Numbered from the stretch's first letter, positions 17,337 to 27,056 are shown. The stretch: DNA of 64,000 nucleotides from Verrucomicrobiota bacterium (GCA_039192515.1 JBCCXA010000003.1:62001-126000); one strand, 5' to 3'. Translations and numbers: made by a program. Notes: generated by a model from the sequence alone, not told the origin.

Positions 17337-18167
17337 ATGGCAAGAACTAGTATTATAATAGCAGCGGTCATTATAATCCTGCTAGCCGTTATTGGCACCA
17401 TCTTGCCCAGTAAAGCCAAAGAAAGTATCTCAACCACCTCTCATACGGCGACCTCGCCTATTTGGTCAGGCTTTGGTTGGGTTAACGAACGCATCGACAT
17501 CTTTACTAGAAGTTTAAAAACACTCGATGACCTTCAACAGGAAGTTACTAGCCTGAGAGCCTTGAATGCTCAGCTCCAGACAGAAAATGCATCCCTCAGA
17601 GGATTTGAGGATGAAAACAACCGCCTACGCGAAATGCTTAATTTTAAGACCTCTTCAAATTACAAGCTGTTGGCTTGCAGAGTTATTGAAAGAGAGCCTT
17701 CAAATTGGTGGAATACTGTGATCATTAACAAAGGTTGGCAGCATGACAACAATTTAGCTTCCGACCAGCCTGTAGTTAGTCCCAGAGGTATCGTAGGAAA
17801 AACGGGGACTGTTGGACCTTGGACTACAAAAGTCATGCTGCTGGTAGATGAAAACTGCAAAATCTCTGGCGTCACCGAAACAAGTCAAGCCCGAGGTATT
17901 ATTATTGGTTCTACTTCATTTAATGGAGGCAAACCGTCTTGTCGTATCACATTTGTCAGTAGGGAGGCAGAATTCACCGAGGGTGAACGTGTTTTTACAA
18001 CTGGATTAGGAGGCACGTTCCCGCCCAATCTTATTATAGGACTGGTAAGTGAAGCACCCCAACTAACCCAAGATAAAAATTTTGGCCTCTTTCGTGAAGG
18101 AACTCTTCAACCTTCCGTGGATCTAGACAATTTAGAGGAACTCTTTGTTATACTTGGAATTGATTGA
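17337..18167 (+). CDS. mreC: Rod shape-determining protein MreC
   Basis: A 276-residue protein with one N-terminal membrane segment (IIIAAVIIILLAVIGTIL, residues 5-22), a coiled coil (LDDLQQEVTSLRALNAQLQT region, residues about 62-100) and the periplasmic beta domain (CRVIEREPSNWWNTVIINKG; GIVGKTGTVGPWTTKVMLL; ARGIIIGS). MreC links MreB to PBP2 across the membrane. It starts 30 bases after mreB. Confidence 0.95.
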   Translation: MARTSIIIAAVIIILLAVIGTILPSKAKESISTTSHTATSPIWSGFGWVNERIDIFTRSLKTLDDLQQEVTSLRALNAQLQTENASLRGFEDENNRLREMLNFKTSSNYKLLACRVIEREPSNWWNTVIINKGWQHDNNLASDQPVVSPRGIVGKTGTVGPWTTKVMLLVDENCKISGVTETSQARGIIIGSTSFNGGKPSCRITFVSREAEFTEGERVFTTGLGGTFPPNLIIGLVSEAPQLTQDKNFGLFREGTLQPSVDLDNLEELFVILGID

Positions 18168-18168
18168 A

Positions 18169-18696
18169 ATGCGTTACTTTATTGCGATGAACTTTGCCTA
18201 TTTTGCAGCACTCTTTTTGCAAACCGTGCTTAGTACACTCATCCCGCAAATCAACTGGCTACCATGTCTTGCACCTATTGCTTTAGTATTCTTTGCCATC
18301 AACGCCCCAATTTCTTATCTTATAAGCTTTACGATTTTCGGTGGGCTCTTACACGACTTCATCGTTGGTGATTACTATGGCTTTACTCCTCTTATCTGGG
18401 GCACCATCTTCTTTATGGCGCGTACCCAAAGGCCTTTTCTCGTCGAAGCGAATCTCTTGCTCATCGGACTTTGCAGCTTTTTTGCTTCCTTCCTCCTTTA
18501 CCTACTCGAACGGTTCTTTTTCCTAGTCGCACACCGTTATTGGTCATGGCCCTTTGAGCTTAATCTTACTCTTATTTCTTGGGCGCTCTTTTGCGGCTTA
18601 TTTTCTATGATCCTTTATCCGCTCTTAGCCAAAATATTTGAACAATTAAAACCTGAAAAACGAGAAAGCTACACGGTGGACCCCCATGCTTATTGA
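18169..18696 (+). CDS. mreD: Rod shape-determining protein MreD
   Basis: A 175-residue, five- to six-helix membrane protein in the usual position between mreC and PBP2. Sequence conservation in MreD is low, but FAYFAALFLQTVLSTLIPQI, the GLLHDFIVGDYYGFTPLIW motif (family G-x-x-x-D) and a charged C-terminus fit. The ATG at 18169 follows the mreC stop directly; an in-frame start 24 bases earlier would overlap mreC. Its end overlaps the PBP2 start by 11 bases. Confidence 0.9.
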   Translation: MRYFIAMNFAYFAALFLQTVLSTLIPQINWLPCLAPIALVFFAINAPISYLISFTIFGGLLHDFIVGDYYGFTPLIWGTIFFMARTQRPFLVEANLLLIGLCSFFASFLLYLLERFFFLVAHRYWSWPFELNLTLISWALFCGLFSMILYPLLAKIFEQLKPEKRESYTVDPHAY

Positions 18697-20884
18697 GGCC
18701 CCTAACATTCACGCCGAGACTCGCATTAGACTGCTCTCACTAACGGTCTTGCTGTTAATGGGCTACCTCATTATGCGTTTGTACGAAGTCCAAGTTTCGG
18801 ATGGCTCCCTTTATGCAGAGAGGTTACGAAACCAAATCACTGTTACTGTACAACTTCCAGCAGCGCGTGGAAGCATTCGCGATAGAAATGGACAACCTCT
18901 TGCGGAAAACAAAGCAAGCTTTGATATCGACATCTATTTGCGCGAAGTTGTCGGCAACTACTCTAGGGCGCATAATGGCAAACTCCCAAAGACTGAGATC
19001 ACCATTGGAGTAGGTGACAAGCGACGCCAAAAATCTATTGTAGATGTTGTTAAAATTGTAGACGAAACAGCCGGAAATATTATTGAAGCTCTAGCTCTAG
19101 ATACTAGTTACAGCCCCAATGACCTAAAACGCCATTACCACCAAACGCCTAATACCCCCTTCCAAATTGCCAATGACATAGATTTTACTACTTTATCTCA
19201 ATTTACCGAGCGCAGCCTTGGCATAAGCGGAATTCAAGAAGCGGCTCGACCTGTTCGTCAATACAACTACGGAGCTTTTGCATCTCATATTTTGGGTTAT
19301 GTAGGTAAATATGAAGGTATTCCAACAGATAAGTTTGTTCCAACAACTGTTGGCAAGAAGGGAATAGAAAAAGCTTTTGATGAATACCTTCAAGGCACTC
19401 CAGGTAGCCGCATACTTCGAAAAAATAACCGCGGCTATATTCTCGGTGTGGACTCTGAGAATGATCCAGGTATTGGAGGAACTGTCTATTTGACTCTAGA
19501 TGCTCGCATTCAACAAATAGCTGAGCAGGCGATGCGTCCGGTAGGAAGAGGGGCTTGCGTTGTTATGGATATATGGACTGGCGACATACTTGCCATTGTA
19601 TCAGTCCCTAATTTTGATCCTAATGTCTTTATTCCTTCGGTTGATGCAGACACCTGGAAAACGCTTACCCGAGATCCTACAGACCCACTTCACGACCGAA
19701 GTATCAGTTCTTATGCATCTGGCTCCACTTTTAAAACGGTAGTTGCTTTAGCTGCTTTAAAGTCTGGAACAATCACCCCCTCCACTACCATCTATTCTCC
19801 CCAAGCCGTATTCATCGCTAACCGTATGTGGCATGATTGGTATAAGGGAGACCGAGGTGATATTAATCTGGAAACTGCCATGCAATGGTCTTGCAACACC
19901 TTCTTTTATCAACTCGGAGTCAAGACTGGTATCACCGCTATTGCTCAAATGGGTAGGTTGGTGGGGTTCGGAGAAAAACTTATGCCTACTATTGATGGCA
20001 AGCCTATTCTATCGACTGAGCAATCCGGTCTAATGCCGGATGATATTTGGATGAAAAATCGCGCGCAAAAAGCTTTAGAAAGATGGAAAAAAAGGAGAAA
20101 AGACGATCCAGAATACAAAGCTCCAAGACCCGCTGTTAGCTGGGAGAGATGGAGCAATGGCCACACTTGTAATACGTCAATAGGTCAAGGTTATGTTGCT
20201 ATTACGCCACTTCAAATGACTACCATGATGTCCGCTGTCGCGAATGGAGGAACCATATTTTATCCTCGCCTCGTAAGAGGCATTACTCGTCAGAATGAGG
20301 AAGGGGGAACCGAACTCATTAAAGAATATGACGTCCGCAAAAGAGCGGAACTTGGCGTAAAACCCTCTCACCTAGAAGCTCTACAGAAATCGCTGCGCAT
20401 GGTTGTCACAAGCGGAACCGGGAAGCGCGCTGGCGTGGAAGATTTCGCAGTTTGCGGTAAAACTGGCACCGCACAATTTACCACAACTCTTCATGGCAGA
20501 CGCGTAAAAGATAACAGAGCATGGTTCAATGGTTATGCTCCCGCAGAAAACCCTAGATACGCTATTACCGTTATAGTAGAAGGCGGAAAAGGGGGGGGAT
20601 CAACAGCTGGGCCAATTATTCATGAAGTTATGAAGGGAGTTCATGAGATGGAACGAGGCGGAAGCGTGGACATGGTTTACCTAACCCCTTCCGTTGGCCA
20701 CTTTTCCGGAGTGACCGAAATCATGGCTTCACCCGTTTCCGCAACAGAGCCTGAAGATCAAAGCCCTGAAGATTTTCATACCGCTATCCAAGAACAGGAA
20801 TCTAGACCTAGAGAAAGGAGTGCTGAACCACGTTCCCTCAAAAAACGATTACGGGATCGAAACTGGGGAGTTAACAGAAACTAA
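18686..20884 (+). CDS. mrdA: Penicillin-binding protein 2 (elongasome transpeptidase)
   Basis: A 732-residue class B PBP. One N-terminal membrane helix (LLSLTVLLLMGYLIMRLYEV), the pedestal entry AARGSIRDRNGQPLAENKAS, then the transpeptidase motifs S-x-x-K (SGSTFK, Ser about 347), S-x-N (SCN near 401) and K-T-G (CGKTGTAQ near 590). It crosslinks peptidoglycan with RodA during elongation. It is longer than E. coli PBP2 (633), partly through a hydrophilic C-terminal tail rich in Glu/Arg (after about residue 675) not expected in the enzyme core. Confidence 0.96.
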   Translation: MLIEAPNIHAETRIRLLSLTVLLLMGYLIMRLYEVQVSDGSLYAERLRNQITVTVQLPAARGSIRDRNGQPLAENKASFDIDIYLREVVGNYSRAHNGKLPKTEITIGVGDKRRQKSIVDVVKIVDETAGNIIEALALDTSYSPNDLKRHYHQTPNTPFQIANDIDFTTLSQFTERSLGISGIQEAARPVRQYNYGAFASHILGYVGKYEGIPTDKFVPTTVGKKGIEKAFDEYLQGTPGSRILRKNNRGYILGVDSENDPGIGGTVYLTLDARIQQIAEQAMRPVGRGACVVMDIWTGDILAIVSVPNFDPNVFIPSVDADTWKTLTRDPTDPLHDRSISSYASGSTFKTVVALAALKSGTITPSTTIYSPQAVFIANRMWHDWYKGDRGDINLETAMQWSCNTFFYQLGVKTGITAIAQMGRLVGFGEKLMPTIDGKPILSTEQSGLMPDDIWMKNRAQKALERWKKRRKDDPEYKAPRPAVSWERWSNGHTCNTSIGQGYVAITPLQMTTMMSAVANGGTIFYPRLVRGITRQNEEGGTELIKEYDVRKRAELGVKPSHLEALQKSLRMVVTSGTGKRAGVEDFAVCGKTGTAQFTTTLHGRRVKDNRAWFNGYAPAENPRYAITVIVEGGKGGGSTAGPIIHEVMKGVHEMERGGSVDMVYLTPSVGHFSGVTEIMASPVSATEPEDQSPEDFHTAIQEQESRPRERSAEPRSLKKRLRDRNWGVNRN

Positions 20885-20911
20885 AGCATCCTTCTAAAGA
20901 GTCCAATTCTC

Positions 20912-22177
20912 ATGAATTTAACTGTAGGACAAAAATTACTCCGTTTTCACTGGATAGCTATGTTGCTCATGCTGAGCCTTAGTATCTCTGGCATCTTTTT
21001 CATTTATAGTGCCACCCATCTCAGTGAGATGGGCTTACAACATTCAGCCCGCCAACAAGTAATATGGCTTTGCATAGGTCTGGCAGCCTTTTTCACGCTT
21101 TCCCTTCTCGACTATGAGTATTTAGTCCAAAATGGAGCTTTCATTTTTATAGGTGCTGTTAGTGTATTGATATTTGTGCTTGCGTTTGGGACAGAGATAA
21201 AAGGAGCAAAAAGCTGGATAAGGTTTGGTGGTTTTAGCATCCAACCCGCAGAGTTCAGCAAAGTTGCTTATGTCATAGGAATGACATGGTTTATGCTCAA
21301 AATGCAAGATCGCATCAAGGACTTACTCACACTCGTTATTCTCTTGGCAATATCCATTATACCAGTTGGATTAATCCTTGCTCAACCCGACTTTGGTTCC
21401 GCTTCTGTTTACGGTCCCATCACTTATGTTATGATGGTGGTCGCCGGTATACGCAAACGATATCTTTTTCTTCCTATTCTCGCTATCTTTGCAGGCATCA
21501 CCTTTGCTTACTTTAGCATCTACAAGGCAGAATGGAAAGGCACTGTCCAAGACATCCCTCGCGCCACTGTAGATGGAATTATTGAAGCAGCACCTCTTAT
21601 TTCTCTCGAGGAAATTAATAATCAACAGGATACCACGCAAGAACAGGTAGATGATGAAGACAAAGTCATTACTTTACTCAAACCTTATCAAGTCAATAGG
21701 ATCCGCACCTTTTTTGAACCAGAGTTAGATCCATTAGGTGCTGGATGGACGATTCGCCAGTCCCTAATTGCTGTCGGATCTGGTGGATGGCAAGGTAAAG
21801 GTTATCTTAAAGGAGACCAGAATATCTACGGATTTCTACCTCAAGACATTGCCTATAATGATTTTATCTTTGCTGTTGTCGCAGAGGAATTTGGATTTTT
21901 TGGCGGAACTGGCATCATCGTTGGGCTAGCCCTTTTGATGTTGTGCATTGCGCAAGTCGCATCTCGCGCTAAGAATTATGGAGGCTGCCTCCTAGCTGCC
22001 GGAATCGGCGGAATGTTTTTTGCACATTATCTAGTCAACATTGGCATGACCATCAAGGTCGTCCCAATTACTGGAATACCTCTACCTCTTTTGAGCTATG
22101 GAGGAACCTTCTTAGTCACTTGCCTGGCTGGCTTAGGCATCGTGCAAAGCGTTTGGATACATAGAAGAGATTATTGA
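20912..22177 (+). CDS. rodA: Rod shape-determining protein RodA (SEDS glycosyltransferase)
   Basis: A 421-residue SEDS-family protein with about ten membrane helices. Family signatures are AKSWIRFGGFSIQPAEFSKV near residue 105, LILAQPDFGSASV near 153, GSGGWQGKGYLKGDQN near 290, FLPQDIAYNDFIFAVVAEEFGF near 310 and ITGIPLPLLSYGGTFLV near 388. RodA polymerises lipid II with PBP2. A loop of about 60 residues rich in Gln/Asp (residues 220-255) lies between helices. It starts 27 bases after the PBP2 gene. Confidence 0.97.
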   Translation: MNLTVGQKLLRFHWIAMLLMLSLSISGIFFIYSATHLSEMGLQHSARQQVIWLCIGLAAFFTLSLLDYEYLVQNGAFIFIGAVSVLIFVLAFGTEIKGAKSWIRFGGFSIQPAEFSKVAYVIGMTWFMLKMQDRIKDLLTLVILLAISIIPVGLILAQPDFGSASVYGPITYVMMVVAGIRKRYLFLPILAIFAGITFAYFSIYKAEWKGTVQDIPRATVDGIIEAAPLISLEEINNQQDTTQEQVDDEDKVITLLKPYQVNRIRTFFEPELDPLGAGWTIRQSLIAVGSGGWQGKGYLKGDQNIYGFLPQDIAYNDFIFAVVAEEFGFFGGTGIIVGLALLMLCIAQVASRAKNYGGCLLAAGIGGMFFAHYLVNIGMTIKVVPITGIPLPLLSYGGTFLVTCLAGLGIVQSVWIHRRDY

Positions 22178-22207
22178 TATGTTTTAAAATGAAAGGATAA
22201 AAAAGGT

Positions 22208-23788
22208 ATGATCCTCAAAAAGATACAGAACTTTCTAGGGTTCAATAAAGCTTCAGGAAAAGAAATTGTTATTAATGTAGAGCCTCTAGAGCGGCGGGTA
22301 GCCGTTCTAGAGAATAAAGTGCTCGAGGATTTTTCTATCGAGCGAGATAGTGATCGTAGTATTTCGGGAAACATTTATAAAGGTCGGGTCCATAATATTG
22401 AGCCAGCTCTCAAAGCTCTATTTGTGGACCTGAACCTGGAGAAAAATGCTTTTTTGCATTACTGGGACGCCATGCCTGCAGCATTGGACTCAGGAGTAGA
22501 GAAAGTAGAGCGCGCTGGTCACAAGTCACGCCGCAAAAAAATCACACCAGATGATATTCCTAACCTGTATCCACCAGGCTCAGATATTATTGTACAAGTA
22601 ACCAAAGGACCTATCGGACAAAAAGGAGCTCGCATAACCACCAACATCTCTTTAGCAGGACGATACCTCGTGCTTATGCCCTTTTCTGATCAGAGTGGAA
22701 TATCCAGAAAAATTAACGACCCCAACGAACGTCAACGTCTACGCAAAATTCTTAGCAATCTCACAATACCCGATGGAATGGCAGTCATTATACGGACTGT
22801 TGGAGAAGGAGCGAAAACAAGATATTTCGTGCGTGACCTTGCTCTCTTGATTGAGCAATGGCGTGAAATAGAAGAGCGACTCAAAACAGAGAAAGCTCCT
22901 AGCTTATTACTTGCAGAGCCAGGAATTATTGGACGCACGGTCCGAGATTTTCTTACTGCTGACGTAGATCGAATCACTGTTGACGATATTGACACTGCTG
23001 AACGTATCAAGAAAAACATAAGTCGTATCTCTAAAAGATCAGAAAAAAAGGTCCACCTCTATTCTGGCGCAGTTCCTCTATTTGAATCTCTTCAAATCAA
23101 CCGACAAATTGACAATGCTTTCCGAAGAATTGTTTGGTTAAAATCTGGCGCTTATATCGTTATCGATGAAACAGAGGCCTTAGTAGCGATAGATGTTAAC
23201 ACAGGACGTAACAAGAGCAGCACAAACCATGACAACACCATACTCAATACAAATATGGAAGCAGCTGAGGAAATCTCTAGGCAATTACGCCTAAGAAATA
23301 TTGGAGGGCTTATCGTTATTGATTTCATAGACATGAAACATCGCAAAGACCAACACGCCGTGGTCAATTATCTAAAAGATTTCGTTCGTAAAGATAGAGC
23401 TAAAACCCACGTATTGCCGATATCTCAACTAGGGCTCGTTGAAATGACACGGCAAAGATTGCAGGAAAGCATCAGCCAGTCTGTTTACATGGAGTGCCCA
23501 TCATGCAAAGGCAAGGGTATGGTTAAAACACCTGAAACAATTAGCGTAGAGCTGCAGAGGGACATTGGTCGTGTTTTCAGCAAAAACAAAGATATTCATG
23601 AACTCCGTATTTTAGTGCATCCAGAGATAATGAACCGCTTACGTAAGGAAGACCAAGAGCTGCTCGTTGATTTGGAGCGTAAGTATGAAAGTAGATTAGC
23701 ATTCCGAACTGATAACAAAGTATTTATCGAAGAATACAAGATCATTAATGGCCACACCGAAGAGGAAATTGATATCAGCCATGCATAG
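22208..23788 (+). CDS. rng: Ribonuclease E/G family protein
   Basis: A 526-residue RNase G-length enzyme. An S1-like domain at the N-terminus (SGNIYKGRVHNIEPALKALF, residues about 55-75) leads into the RNase E core, with GARITTNISLAGRYLVLMP, catalytic Asp in VAIDVNTGRN and GGLIVIDFIDM, and the zinc-link cysteines CPSCKGKG near residue 430. There is no long disordered degradosome tail. The gene follows the mre operon by 30 bases, as rng often does in other bacteria. Confidence 0.95.
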   Translation: MILKKIQNFLGFNKASGKEIVINVEPLERRVAVLENKVLEDFSIERDSDRSISGNIYKGRVHNIEPALKALFVDLNLEKNAFLHYWDAMPAALDSGVEKVERAGHKSRRKKITPDDIPNLYPPGSDIIVQVTKGPIGQKGARITTNISLAGRYLVLMPFSDQSGISRKINDPNERQRLRKILSNLTIPDGMAVIIRTVGEGAKTRYFVRDLALLIEQWREIEERLKTEKAPSLLLAEPGIIGRTVRDFLTADVDRITVDDIDTAERIKKNISRISKRSEKKVHLYSGAVPLFESLQINRQIDNAFRRIVWLKSGAYIVIDETEALVAIDVNTGRNKSSTNHDNTILNTNMEAAEEISRQLRLRNIGGLIVIDFIDMKHRKDQHAVVNYLKDFVRKDRAKTHVLPISQLGLVEMTRQRLQESISQSVYMECPSCKGKGMVKTPETISVELQRDIGRVFSKNKDIHELRILVHPEIMNRLRKEDQELLVDLERKYESRLAFRTDNKVFIEEYKIINGHTEEEIDISHA

Positions 23789-23879
23789 CGTTCTATGTCA
23801 TGTGGCATCATAAATTGAAAAAGATTTGCTTCGATTAGCTCGAATCTATAGCCTTACCAATTCGCTTATTAATGATTAG

Positions 23880-23953
23880 CGGGCTGTAGCACAGCTTGGT
23901 AGTGCGCTTGAATGGGGTTCAAGAGGTCGTGGGTTCGAATCCCGCCAGCCCGA
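23880..23953 (+). tRNA. tRNA-Pro (anticodon GGG), CCA not encoded
   Basis: Acceptor CGGGCTG (23880-23886) pairs with CAGCCCG (23946-23952). The D arm is GCAC/GTGC. The anticodon stem CTTGA/TCAAG holds the loop ATGGGGT, giving anticodon GGG (Pro). The T arm is GTGGG-TTCGAAT-CCCGC. Discriminator A23953 is followed by GTT, so CCA must be added after transcription. Confidence 0.95.
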
Positions 23954-24131
23954 GTTGATCTGCAAGCTGAAATTATTAGTATGTGCGAAATGCAAAACTG
24001 CATAGAATCAAAGCGCACAGGTCTCAGCACTACCCCCCTGATATCTAACTTCTGCATTGGCAACCTACTTTATCTGCTATATGCCTATATATAAGCGGGG
24101 TTAAAAACAACTGGCTAATATAAGTATTTTT

Positions 24132-25205
24132 ATGCGCGCACTTGTAACGGGAATGGTTGCTGGAATGGATGACCTGGAGTATATCCAGAAGATCGTCAAA
24201 CTTGGCAAACAAAATGACCAAGAAATTAAAGTCTTTAATGCAGTTGACCATTTTACAAAAAATGGAGACAAGCCACTCACGAGACTCTTAGGGACTACCG
24301 ATTACGTTTTCGAACTCACACGCGAAAGAGAATACGAGCGCATAGGCTTTGAAATACAGCGCCATCAATATGAAAATCTGATTGTACGAGCTCCTGCTAC
24401 CATCGAATGGAATCGTATTAATAGGAAACTCAAAGATCAGAAATATATTCAAGAATTCATCAGACCCGAGTGTATTGTCACGCTAATTGATGCCGAGTGG
24501 AAAATCAAAATGAAGCTAGATAGTGTCCCTGCAGATGAAGACTGTGAAACATTCTTTGGAGCACTCAAAGCGCGCAATCATACACTCTATGAAATCCTAG
24601 CATGGATGAATGAGGAAGTTAGTCTTTCTGAAGATTGGGCCAAACATATGGGTATTCCTCACTATGTGATTGCCGTAGGTGAGCCTCCTGAATGTCTATA
24701 CAAGCTAGTCACTGACCCCAACCCATGGGTAGTCTATACAAGTTATTCTATGACCTACGCCACGCCACAAATGCGAGAGGAAGTTGACCAAATTATTGAC
24801 CAGCTTCGCCAATATGCAGTAATTATCGACCCCAAGACAGTGGAGATTGGAGATGTATACAAAAGCGAAACTGCAGCAAACCGAGAAGCTATCTATGCTT
24901 ACACTGTGCATAGAGACTTACATTGGTATGTCGGAAAAGTAGATGCTATTGTGGCCATACATCCCTACCCAGAAAGACCTCCTCTATCTGCTGGCATGAT
25001 GGATGAGCTCGGACATGCGCGCGACTATATGAAAGCTAGGTATATGATATTTCCTAAAGGTTTCAGTCCGTTTACTACAGACAGCTACATTGAGAAAGGC
25101 CACCTATTCGAGACTTCGAAGGAATTCTTCAATTACCTCGATACTGTAGAACATCGTGAAAAATATACTGGAGACTTCAAACTACAAGGGGATCTTAACC
25201 TTTAG
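24132..25205 (+). CDS. Unrecognised nucleotide-related protein with deoxyribosyltransferase-like C-terminus
   Basis: A 357-residue protein I cannot name. The N-terminus (MRALVTGMVAGMDDLEYIQK) looks like a first beta strand and turn of a P-loop fold but lacks the G-K-[ST] of Walker A. The middle contains VTLIDAEWKIKMKLD and an E-I-L-A-W-x-N-E-E motif. The last third (YVGKVDAIVAIHPYPERPPL, then SAGMMDELGHARDYM) resembles a nucleoside 2-deoxyribosyltransferase active-site region. It is 9 bases upstream of deoC and surely cotranscribed, supporting a nucleoside or nucleotide role. That role is inference. Confidence 0.7.
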   Translation: MRALVTGMVAGMDDLEYIQKIVKLGKQNDQEIKVFNAVDHFTKNGDKPLTRLLGTTDYVFELTREREYERIGFEIQRHQYENLIVRAPATIEWNRINRKLKDQKYIQEFIRPECIVTLIDAEWKIKMKLDSVPADEDCETFFGALKARNHTLYEILAWMNEEVSLSEDWAKHMGIPHYVIAVGEPPECLYKLVTDPNPWVVYTSYSMTYATPQMREEVDQIIDQLRQYAVIIDPKTVEIGDVYKSETAANREAIYAYTVHRDLHWYVGKVDAIVAIHPYPERPPLSAGMMDELGHARDYMKARYMIFPKGFSPFTTDSYIEKGHLFETSKEFFNYLDTVEHREKYTGDFKLQGDLNL

Positions 25206-25214
25206 GAACTGAGC

Positions 25215-25868
25215 ATGAATTTAGCTCCATACATCGACCATACCTTGCTTAAACCAGAAGTAACATTTTCTGATATTCAGAAACTTTGTGAAGAAGCAAA
25301 GAGATTTCAATTTCACGCTATCTGTATTAACCCTTACTGGATATCTTCTGCTGCTCCGATATTACAAGGCACCGAAATTAAAATCTGTACTGTGGTAGGC
25401 TTTCCTCTGGGAGCTTCTTTACCTACCTCTAAAGCAGCCGCTACCAAACACTCTATTGAGCAAGGTGCGGACGAGATTGACATGGTCATGAATATTGGCG
25501 CTGCAATCGAAGGACATTGGAATTTTGTGGAACATGAAATCCATGAAGTTGTTTCAATTGCAGCACTCCAAGGTATGAATAAAACAGTCAAAGTGATCCT
25601 TGAGACATGCCTTCTCAGCTTAGAGCAAATTGCTAGAGCATGTGAAACGGCAAAGCGTGCAGGCGCTCACTTTGTCAAAACGTCTACAGGCTTTAACAAA
25701 CATGGGGCTACCCTTGAGCACGTGAAGCTTATGCGAAAAACGGTTGGCGCTGATATGGGAGTAAAAGCCTCAGGTGGAATCAAAGATGAAAAAACAGCTT
25801 GGAGTATGATTGAGGCAGGAGCTTCACGCATAGGCACCTCATCTGGCCCGGCAATTATCTCCCTATAA
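25215..25868 (+). CDS. deoC: Deoxyribose-phosphate aldolase
   Basis: A 217-residue TIM-barrel aldolase of normal length. It opens IDHTLLKPEVT (residues 7-17); further motifs are VVGFPLGAS, GADEIDMVMNIG, KVILETCLL and the Schiff-base lysine in HFVKTSTGF near residue 155, then MGVKASGGIKD. DeoC splits 2-deoxyribose 5-phosphate into glyceraldehyde 3-phosphate and acetaldehyde in deoxynucleoside breakdown. Its last 6 bases overlap the end of the converging gene. Confidence 0.96.
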   Translation: MNLAPYIDHTLLKPEVTFSDIQKLCEEAKRFQFHAICINPYWISSAAPILQGTEIKICTVVGFPLGASLPTSKAAATKHSIEQGADEIDMVMNIGAAIEGHWNFVEHEIHEVVSIAALQGMNKTVKVILETCLLSLEQIARACETAKRAGAHFVKTSTGFNKHGATLEHVKLMRKTVGADMGVKASGGIKDEKTAWSMIEAGASRIGTSSGPAIISL

Positions 25869-26834
25869 ATCAAAGGCGACTCCCATAGAGCCCAGTCGCT
25901 TTTTAGTGAGCAGCAAGTAGAAACCTTTTTGAGCAGCTTGCTCTTCAGCAAAAATCTTGAGCTCATCTTTCTTAGTGTACTCGACCAGGTAAACTGGCTT
26001 ATCCATCTCACTTAACTTGTTAATATAAGACAACCTATACTGAACATCATCACGAGGCTTTGGTCCAGAGCTTGCTGTGTAAAGTGACTCTATTCCTATA
26101 CCATCCACAGTTTCACGGTAAGACTTATCGTCCAAAAGTTGACTGCCATTCTGAGGTATGATTAAAAAGCCTTCACGCTGACCCCTTGCTTCCTGAGCTA
26201 TTAAAGTAATCCAGTCTATCATATCCTTGCGATAAGTCTGCTGAGTTTCAGGGTTTAATTTATGTTCCAACCACCCTTGCCCCTCACCCTCGTATTCAAA
26301 GTATTGAAAGCCATCTACTATATCTAGGTATACACCATCAAAGCTCTGTTCTAAAATCTTATTTAGAATATTGAGCATGATGGCCTGCCAATTTTTATCC
26401 CAATAAGCCACCTTGTAGTTTCCCTTCCAATTTGGATTCTCATCCTTTAGAAATAAGGGGGCTCCCTGATCGGGTTTACCATCATTATCAGCGTCCCATG
26501 ATTTGTCCCAATAAGACCGGTAGACTTCTGCTTCTCCAATGGAGAAATAGGCAACAATTTTACGGCCTAGCATTTTGGAACGCATGTAATCTAGCTCCTC
26601 CTTTTTTAAAGCTTCAGAATCATTGCCGTTGAAAGTCCTTTCTAAAACCACAAACTCTCTATCTGAATTCGCTATTTGATCCAAAAAAGCCTTCCTACTA
26701 TCAGATAGTCGGTCGGGTTGTAAAACATAAGCCATCTTGCCCCAACCTGGCTCACAAGCATTCAGACGAACGAAAAGGACCACCCAAGCAACCACAAATA
26801 TCAACAATTGCCGTAAGAAACCGTTTTTAAGCAT
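25863..26834 (-). CDS. TM1410 / GH114-like extracellular TIM-barrel protein
   Basis: A 323-residue protein with an N-terminal signal or anchor (FLRQLLIFVVAWVVLFV, residues 6-22) and the features of the TM1410/GH114 group (PF03537): AYFSIGEAEVYRSYW near residue 94, VAYWDKNWQAIMLN near 143, a catalytic-type SFDGVYLDIVDGFQYF near 164 and GIGIESLYTAS near 246. Related enzymes cleave alpha-1,4 polygalactosamine in exopolysaccharides. It probably acts outside the cytoplasm on a surface polysaccharide; the substrate is unknown. Confidence 0.8.
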   Translation of the reverse strand: MLKNGFLRQLLIFVVAWVVLFVRLNACEPGWGKMAYVLQPDRLSDSRKAFLDQIANSDREFVVLERTFNGNDSEALKKEELDYMRSKMLGRKIVAYFSIGEAEVYRSYWDKSWDADNDGKPDQGAPLFLKDENPNWKGNYKVAYWDKNWQAIMLNILNKILEQSFDGVYLDIVDGFQYFEYEGEGQGWLEHKLNPETQQTYRKDMIDWITLIAQEARGQREGFLIIPQNGSQLLDDKSYRETVDGIGIESLYTASSGPKPRDDVQYRLSYINKLSEMDKPVYLVEYTKKDELKIFAEEQAAQKGFYLLLTKKRLGSMGVAFDL

Positions 26835-26919
26835 CCAATAAGAAGTCGGATAAACTTAGCAAATGTTGAAGAAATCCTTTTTACACACAAAGATGAAAAC
26901 GTAGTCAGAAAACCAATCA

Positions 26920-26955
26920 TAATTGAGATAATTGTAAATGATATTATCTCAATTA
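26920..26955. promoter_or_regulatory. 13-bp inverted repeat upstream of fumC
   Basis: TAATTGAGATAAT (26920-26932) and ATTATCTCAATTA (26943-26955) are exact reverse complements with 10 bases between. A third half-site, TGAGATAA, lies at 26984-26991. They occupy the 222-base divergent gap between the GH114-like gene and fumC. The core GATAAT...ATTATC recalls a Fur box, but the spacing differs. Confidence 0.45.
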
Positions 26956-27056
26956 ATACAACCCTTTTGCCCCTCCTCTAAACTGAGATAAAAAATACAG
27001 AATCGGCATGTAGCGTTTGACAAGGCAGGAGCTTTGCTAAAAAATCCATCGTTATT

